10,469 nucleotides of DNA from Oleidesulfovibrio sp964593925 (GTDB lineage: Bacteria; Desulfobacterota; Desulfovibrionia; Desulfovibrionales; Desulfovibrionaceae). Of this stretch, positions 6,436-10,469 are shown piece after piece. A model generated the notes under the pieces. That model was not told where the DNA came from. It was given only the letters and a program-made list of their open reading frames with translations, and did no database searches. Location: positions 1 to 10,469 of the forward strand of contig CAZQKM010000047.1 of NCBI GenBank assembly GCA_964593925.1, in the 5' to 3' direction. A program made the translations under genes and the position numbers. Every line of letters begins with the position of its first letter. The stretch's first letter is position 1.

Positions 6436-6699
6436 CTACAGCGAGCTCTTTTTCAGCACGTCACAGGCATGCGTGGAAGTATATACAAGCAAGGCCATCT
6501 GGCGAGCGCGTTTGATTTCGGTTGTCAGTAAACGCTGGTGATGGGAGCATGTACCAGTGATACGGCGTGCGATAATTTTACCACGCTCGGTAACAAAGTC
6601 ACGCAGGATATCAGAACGCTTGTAATTAATGGGCAATTCGCTGTCTGCGCAAAAACGGCAGAACTTGCGCCGGGGGGTGAATCTTTTTTTAAAAGCCAT
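6436..6699 (-). CDS. rpsR: 30S ribosomal protein S18
   Basis: An 87-residue small-subunit protein that binds 16S rRNA as a dimer with S6 on the platform. The conserved core RRKFCRFCADSELPINYK and RRITGTCSHHQRLLTTEIKR is complete. Cys14, Cys17, Cys51 and His54 are positioned as in the zinc-ribbon ('C+') form of S18, unlike the E. coli protein, which lacks the full set. Zinc binding is therefore likely but inferred. The start codon overlaps the rpsF stop by one base (TAATG), with GGAGG upstream, giving translational coupling that suits equal production of the two partners. The stop codon merges with the rplI ribosome binding site (TAGGAGG). Confidence 0.97.
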   Translation of the reverse strand: MAFKKRFTPRRKFCRFCADSELPINYKRSDILRDFVTERGKIIARRITGTCSHHQRLLTTEIKRARQMALLVYTSTHACDVLKKSSL

Positions 6700-7004
6700 T
6701 ATGCCGCCTCCTCGACTTCATCCGCCAGTTTGACGGTAACAAACTTGTATATGCCGTCAGTAATGCGGATAATACGCTCAAGCTCGGCAATAGCGATACC
6801 GGCAACAGCATATTCCAGACGGACGTAATAGCCACGCATGTGTTTGCGGACAGGATAGGCAAGGTCGCGCATACCCCAGTGGTCAACTTCCAAAATTGTG
6901 CCCTGTTCACGTTCAATAACGCCCGTAAGCACTGAAAGCAGCTCTTCACGGGGGCTGCTGCCAAGCTCCGGAGAAAGCAGCAGCAAGGTTTCAAATTTTC
7001 TCAT
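6699..7004 (-). CDS. rpsF: 30S ribosomal protein S6
   Basis: A 101-residue small-subunit protein that pairs with S18 on the 16S rRNA platform. The sequence is a full-length S6: an N-terminal strand MRKFETLLLLSPEL, then GTILEVDHWGMRDLAYPV, the strongly conserved GYYVRLEYA segment and the helix IAELERIIRITDGIYKFVTV. A short acidic end (ADEVEEAA) closes it; E. coli S6 also has an acidic tail, there lengthened by glutamate ligation, but nothing here shows that modification. The ATG at 7004 has AAGGAG seven to eight bases upstream, a strong ribosome binding site. It is the first gene of the rpsF-rpsR-rplI-dnaB operon, with a near-consensus promoter about 60 bases upstream and a leader hairpin between. 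Confidence 0.97.
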   Translation of the reverse strand: MRKFETLLLLSPELGSSPREELLSVLTGVIEREQGTILEVDHWGMRDLAYPVRKHMRGYYVRLEYAVAGIAIAELERIIRITDGIYKFVTVKLADEVEEAA

Positions 7005-7028
7005 CGAAATCTCCTTGTGGATGTATCA

Positions 7029-7049
7029 GCCCGTCTTACCAAGACGAGC
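7029..7049 (-). promoter_or_regulatory. Hairpin in the rpsF leader
   Basis: On the minus strand GCTCGTCTT and AAGACGGGC form nine base pairs, one a G-U, around a GGT loop. The hairpin lies between the promoter and the AAGGAG ribosome binding site (7011-7016). In several bacteria the S6:S18 complex binds a structured rpsF leader to repress its own synthesis, so a regulatory role is possible; I did not identify the defining bulge of that motif with certainty. Confidence 0.5.
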
Positions 7050-7064
7050 AAGGACGAATCAGAT

Positions 7065-7093
7065 TTATTAATCCTAGACCAGGTACCTGTCAA
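7065..7093 (-). promoter_or_regulatory. Sigma70-type promoter of the rpsF-rpsR-rplI-dnaB operon
   Basis: Reading the minus strand, a perfect -35 TTGACA (7093-7088) is followed after exactly 17 bp by TAATAA (7070-7065) as -10. Initiation is expected near 7057-7059, leaving a leader of about 55 bases before the rpsF ATG. Spacing and -35 identity make this the best promoter in the window, which suits ribosomal protein genes. Confidence 0.7.
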
Positions 7094-7355
7094 TGGAATT
7101 TGTGCACGCAGCTTCCGATTAAAAATTATGACGGCAAACGTTCATTATGGATACCTTTGGGCACAAGCAGGCTACAGGCAAGTGGGTTGCAGGCTTTTCC
7201 TGCGTTAAAAGCTGTGCTATACAAACGATGTTGTTTGCCCTGCCCAAAGGCGGCAGGCCCTGTCTGCGCCTCTTACCGTATGCCGCGAGTCTTGGGGACG
7301 GAATGTTTTTATACGCCCACTGGCAACTCATAATGCCACATTAGGTATATCATTT

Positions 7356-9680
7356 ATGCGAAATAATTTAGACGGCTGCCTCATTCGCAGTACGCTTCTT
7401 TTGGCGTGTATGTTGTTTTTTTATTCGTTTACAGCAAATGCCAATACCTTGACAGTGGTAAACGATGATCAAGAGACTTCCTTGTGGCAGCTTAGTGCAG
7501 ACCGCCTTGTAACGTATAATGACAGTAATATTATTGAAGGATACGGCAATGTGACATTGCGTGAAGGCGAGAACTATCTGAAGGCTGATTTTGTACGGTA
7601 TTTCAGTGATACGAAGTGGATTTTTTTACGGGATTCTGTACAGGTGAAGATGGGGCGCGATGTGCTGAAAGGCGCTGAAGCGGAGTTTGATTTGAAAAAC
7701 AAGGTGGGCCAGTTGAGCGACGGGTCTATATTCATGGACGGTCCACATATATATTTTACCGGTGAAAAGATACAGAAAGATTTTGGCGACTCGTACCGTT
7801 TTCGCAATGCAAAGGTGACAACATGTGACGGAGACGCTCCTGCATGGTCCTTAAGTGCTCGTGAGGCGACCATTGAGCTGGAGGGCTATACGCAGTTATG
7901 GCACAGCACAGTGCAGGTAAAAAACCAGGATGTCATGTTCTTGCCGTATACTGTCCTGCCAACCAAGAAAAAACGTCAGACAGGTTTTTTGTTGCCGGAA
8001 GTAGGGCAGGGCTCTGGGCGTGGTTTGTTTTATAGCCAGCCTTTTTTCTGGGCTATCAGTGATACCGCTGATCTGACATATAATGCGTATTGGATGGAGA
8101 AGCGAGGGGTGATGCAGGGACTTGAATTCAGAAGTCGCGCCACTCAAAAAGATAATATCTGGCTACGCATGGACTACTTGCAGGACAACAGAACAGACGC
8201 ACTGGAGTCGGATGAGCCAGGTGGTTTGAGTAATGATGGTTTGGTTCGGGATAACATGGACAGGTTCTGGATGCGTGGCATGTTTGACATGGTTTTGCCC
8301 GATTCGAAGTGGAAACTGAAGGGCACTGTGGATTATGTCTCTGATCAGAACTATTTGCGTGAGTTTTCTTCTGGTTTGAGCGGCTTTGACCGTAGCGAGG
8401 ATGAATTGGAAGACCTGTTTGGAAGAAGCATTGCAAGAGAGGCCAAAAACAGGGAGACCGATGTCCTGCTGTCACGTGACTGGAGACGCGTGGGGCTTGG
8501 GGTCAGTGCAAGCTATACACAGAATATTGGTGTGGGTAACGGTAATCTGACCAGCGGCGCGGACACCACCGTGCAAACTTTACCCCAAGTGGACATGCAC
8601 CTTTTCAAGGGTAAACTGATGGAAGAGACTCCTTTGCCCATCGAAGTGCAAGGCACTGTGCAGGCCGCCAATTTTACGCGAAACAAGGGGGTAAGCGGGT
8701 CTCGGTTTGAGGTGGCGCCCCAGATCAGTATGCCGCTTACCAGTCGTTATGGTACAATTATCCCCAGTATCGGGGTATTGCACACCCAGTATAGTACCAG
8801 AGATAAAGGCGATGCAGATATATATGGCGTAAGGGCCACTGGCAGTTCGCGAACAGTCCCCAGCATGGGGGTAACCGCCTTTACTGAATTTGCCCGCAAT
8901 TTTGAGCTTGCCGAAGTATCTGCAAGCAATTTGAGTCCGGGTGACAGTAAATGGGTCGGCCTACGGCACAGCATTCAGCCGCGAATAAGCTACAACAACA
9001 CCCCGCATGTCAATCAAGACAGTAATCCTTATTACACGGTACACGACAGGCTGCGCCCCAATAATGAACTGACCTATTCCGTGACGAATTTATTTTCTAG
9101 AAAACGAATGCGAGTCACTGGCCCTGCGGAAAAAGATGGAGACCCACAACAGCATTATGATTATGCTGATTTTTTGCGTGTAAACGTGAAGCAGGGGTAT
9201 GATTTCAGAGAGGCAGAGAGGACAGACCAGCGTGATAAATATCCGCGTCGTCCTTTTTCAGATATAGAGGCTGAGGTAAGGGTCAATTATGATCAGTACT
9301 TGGCCTTGACCACTCGTACATTCTGGTCTCCATACTTGGGGGATCTTACCCGCCATGATCATGCAGTGAATTTAAATTATGACTGGTTCAGCCTGCGCAC
9401 CAGATTTAACTTTCGAGAAAAGATAGACGAGTACAAGCGTACTGTGAACTACGGCGGTAATGCGTTGCGTACCATGGATTCGGAGTTGATGGTAAATCTG
9501 TGGGGGCCTTGGAGCGCAAGTATGTTTTACGAGGTAGACCTGGAAGGTGAGGAAGACATCGAAAAAGCTATAAGTATACGGTATACCCATCAGTGCTTTG
9601 AATGGGAGCTGCGGTATATGCAGGATAGCATTGAAGATGAGTTTTCCTTTTGGGTAGCATTGCCTGGATTAAGTTTTTAG
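7356..9680 (+). CDS. lptD: LPS-assembly outer-membrane protein LptD (OstA/Imp)
   Basis: A 774-residue outer-membrane beta-barrel that, with the lipoprotein LptE, inserts lipopolysaccharide into the outer leaflet. A signal peptide (basic/polar start, hydrophobic core about residues 10-25, TANA before the predicted cut after Ala29) is followed by an OstA-type periplasmic beta-jellyroll domain. That domain includes ADRLVTYNDSNIIEGYGNVT (48-67) and LKADFVRYFSDT. VTTCDGDAPAWSLSAREATI (155-174) and MFLPYTVLPTKKKRQTGFLL (194-213) are typical LptD landmarks leading into the barrel. The rest is alternating aromatic/polar strand sequence with no internal stop, ending in FWVALPGLSF, whose terminal Phe is the usual barrel-assembly signal. 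Apart from the signal peptide only two cysteines exist, C157 and C747, placed like one pair of the essential N-to-C disulfide. The ATG at 7356 has a weak ribosome binding site. It diverges from the ribosomal operon and stands alone. Confidence 0.93.
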   Translation: MRNNLDGCLIRSTLLLACMLFFYSFTANANTLTVVNDDQETSLWQLSADRLVTYNDSNIIEGYGNVTLREGENYLKADFVRYFSDTKWIFLRDSVQVKMGRDVLKGAEAEFDLKNKVGQLSDGSIFMDGPHIYFTGEKIQKDFGDSYRFRNAKVTTCDGDAPAWSLSAREATIELEGYTQLWHSTVQVKNQDVMFLPYTVLPTKKKRQTGFLLPEVGQGSGRGLFYSQPFFWAISDTADLTYNAYWMEKRGVMQGLEFRSRATQKDNIWLRMDYLQDNRTDALESDEPGGLSNDGLVRDNMDRFWMRGMFDMVLPDSKWKLKGTVDYVSDQNYLREFSSGLSGFDRSEDELEDLFGRSIAREAKNRETDVLLSRDWRRVGLGVSASYTQNIGVGNGNLTSGADTTVQTLPQVDMHLFKGKLMEETPLPIEVQGTVQAANFTRNKGVSGSRFEVAPQISMPLTSRYGTIIPSIGVLHTQYSTRDKGDADIYGVRATGSSRTVPSMGVTAFTEFARNFELAEVSASNLSPGDSKWVGLRHSIQPRISYNNTPHVNQDSNPYYTVHDRLRPNNELTYSVTNLFSRKRMRVTGPAEKDGDPQQHYDYADFLRVNVKQGYDFREAERTDQRDKYPRRPFSDIEAEVRVNYDQYLALTTRTFWSPYLGDLTRHDHAVNLNYDWFSLRTRFNFREKIDEYKRTVNYGGNALRTMDSELMVNLWGPWSASMFYEVDLEGEEDIEKAISIRYTHQCFEWELRYMQDSIEDEFSFWVALPGLSF

Positions 9681-9729
9681 GTAGAGGTGTTTTCGACCTG
9701 TCTGACAGTCGTACTCGTATTTTTTTGCG

Positions 9730-9759
9730 TGCAGGGGCTGAAAGGGCTGAGCCCCTGTA
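9730..9759. terminator. Hairpin between convergent lptD and kinase-like genes
   Basis: TGCAGGGGCT (9730-9739) pairs with AGCCCCTGTA (9750-9759) through ten base pairs, one G-U, around a ten-base loop. It sits 49 bases after the lptD stop and 14 before the end of the opposing gene. A T-run at 9770-9775 lies about ten bases past the stem on the plus strand, and on the other side T's at 9719-9726 precede it, appearing as A's on the minus strand. Placement suggests a terminator, mainly for lptD, but the distance to the T-run makes it imperfect. Confidence 0.55.
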
Positions 9760-9773
9760 AACCATATTGTTTT

Positions 9774-10427
9774 TTAGCTGAGGCTTTCTGTCTGCGCCAA
9801 GGCATCTGCCAAAGCCGCAGGCAGGTATGCCAAAAGGTCCCTTACCTGACTTGCCGGAGTGGGGTGTGCGTGTTCCGCCATGATTCTGTTGGCCAGCGCC
9901 GTTGTCACAAGTGCTCTACGCATGGGTAGTCTGGCATATAGAAGGGCCGTGGCGATGCCGGTGATGGTGTCACCAGTTCCGCCTATGGCTTCCATGGCTT
10001 CGACGCTGGGGTGCGAGATAGTATCCGTGATGGTGTTATCAATGACCACATGATCCGTGGCTCCTTTTAGCAAAAGGGCTTTTGCCGTGCCACCGGTTTT
10101 ACCCGCCCGGGATAGTAATTCCCCGGTATCTTGCCCATCCGCCAGTAAAAATCCTCGAGTGTAAAAAGGATGTGGGGCTTCTTCGTCCGCCAAAAAAGCC
10201 AATTCCCCGACATCCGGCGTAAAAAGATCAAAAGATGAGGCACAACCGCTCATTTTTACCGCATACATGTACCCGGCGTCTGCAACTAGAATGGGTTTGT
10301 ACGGCAATGATTCTACCGCCAAGAGGATGCGAAGCTGCCAGTCTACATCCGGCAGTAGATAATGAAAGGTAATACCAAAAGGAGACTTTTGCCTAAGTGT
10401 GTGCGTAAGGTGTGCATACTGATCCTG
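9774..10427 (-). pseudogene. Ribokinase/NAD(P)HX-dehydratase-like (YjeF C-terminal type) gene, 5' part missing
   Basis: The frame is open for 217 codons and ends at a TAA at 9774-9776. It matches the C-terminal part of the ribokinase-like superfamily that includes ADP/ATP-dependent NAD(P)H-hydrate dehydratase. Counting from the TTG at 10322, it shows KPILVADAGYMY (9-20), DLFTPDVGELAFLA (32-45), KALLLKGATDHVVID (81-95) and the nucleotide-site motif EAIGGTGDTITGIATALL (111-128). Its GTGD holds the usual catalytic aspartate. Family proteins are about 270-290 residues, so about 60 or more N-terminal residues are absent. Homologous-looking sequence (FGITFHYLLPDVDWQL) continues upstream of the TTG, and no ATG or GTG occurs before the stop at 10428-10430, followed further upstream by two adjacent TAGs (10455-10460). 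The gene therefore looks broken, unless an upstream frame joins by frameshift beyond the window. A functional protein from the TTG is less likely. Confidence 0.6.
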
Positions 10428-10465
10428 CTACAAAGTTGTGGACACAGAGTTAAGCTACTATCCTG
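10422..10465. repeat. Short direct repeat bracketing the disruption point
   Basis: ATCCTG occurs at 10422-10427 and again at 10460-10465, and GCTAC at 10427-10431 and 10454-10458, so 32 bases are flanked by a direct repeat exactly where the kinase-like frame stops. It could be a short duplication/insertion scar or the edge of a mobile element continuing outside the window; in 42 bases this may also be chance. Confidence 0.25.
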
Positions 10466-10469
10466 CCCA

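Larger units (their letters stand above)
7005..7355. other. Divergent intergenic region between rpsF and lptD
   Basis: The 351 bases between the two divergent starts hold the rpsF promoter and leader on the right-to-left strand (7011-7093). The lptD-proximal part (about 7100-7355) has no gene I believe in; short open frames there lack ribosome binding sites and family resemblance. Two GC-rich pairings occur, GCAGG/CCTGC near 7189-7203 and CCTGCC/GGCAGG at 7239-7257, neither followed by a T-run. A weak extended -10 (TGCTATACA, 7215-7223) could drive lptD, but no -35 is clear. lptD has only a poor ribosome binding site (TTAGGT at 7341-7346). Confidence 0.5.

Noticed and set aside
7239..7257. 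CCTGCC/GGCAGG hairpin as a terminator or small RNA
   Set aside because: Six base pairs and no T-run on either strand; placement within a divergent region gives no gene to terminate.
7147..7344. 65-codon plus-strand open frame upstream of lptD
   Set aside because: No ribosome binding site, no recognised motif, and it lies in a region expected to hold the lptD promoter.
1..10469. CRISPR array, toxin-antitoxin pair, prophage or defence genes
   Set aside because: No periodic spacer-repeat pattern and no protein with such motifs was found in any frame I could read.

Overview
The window reads as chromosomal DNA from a Gram-negative bacterium. LptD and a lipoprotein show that it has an outer membrane. 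The general flavour of PstB, DnaB, LptD and the sugar-kinase-like protein suggests the Desulfovibrio lineage (Desulfovibrionaceae), but this is inferred from remembered family resemblance, not from a search. About 1.3 kb without an intact gene, a 5'-disrupted kinase-like gene and a partial phosphate regulon hint at a genome undergoing some decay, such as that of a host-associated or symbiotic member. That is also inference.

Layout, left to right. The first 123 bases are the C-terminal end of a DEDDy 3'-5' exonuclease. A regulatory region with four Pho half-sites on an exact 11-bp period and several leader hairpins precedes a compact plus-strand operon, phoB-pstB-phoU, for the phosphate-starvation response and phosphate uptake. 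No phoR, pstS, pstC or pstA is present in the window. From 2571 to 3867 there is no intact gene. Next comes a small plus-strand lipoprotein gene of unknown function. Converging on it is the minus-strand ribosomal/replication operon rpsF-rpsR-rplI-dnaB, with overlapping or nearly touching genes, a near-consensus sigma70 promoter and a leader hairpin. Divergent from that operon is lptD, the outer-membrane LPS translocon, complete from signal peptide to C-terminal phenylalanine. A hairpin separates lptD from a converging ribokinase/NAD(P)HX-dehydratase-like gene, which lacks its 5' part because in-frame stops lie just upstream.

How the genes work together. PhoB probably activates its own operon through the Pho boxes. 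PstB powers phosphate import and PhoU links transport to signalling, so the missing partners must be elsewhere or lost. S6, S18 and L9 are made together with the replicative helicase, an arrangement seen in many bacteria. I found no CRISPR array, tRNA, rRNA, complete insertion sequence or clearly new multi-gene system. The most informative items are the Pho-box array, the phoB leader structures, the decayed interval and the disrupted kinase-like gene.
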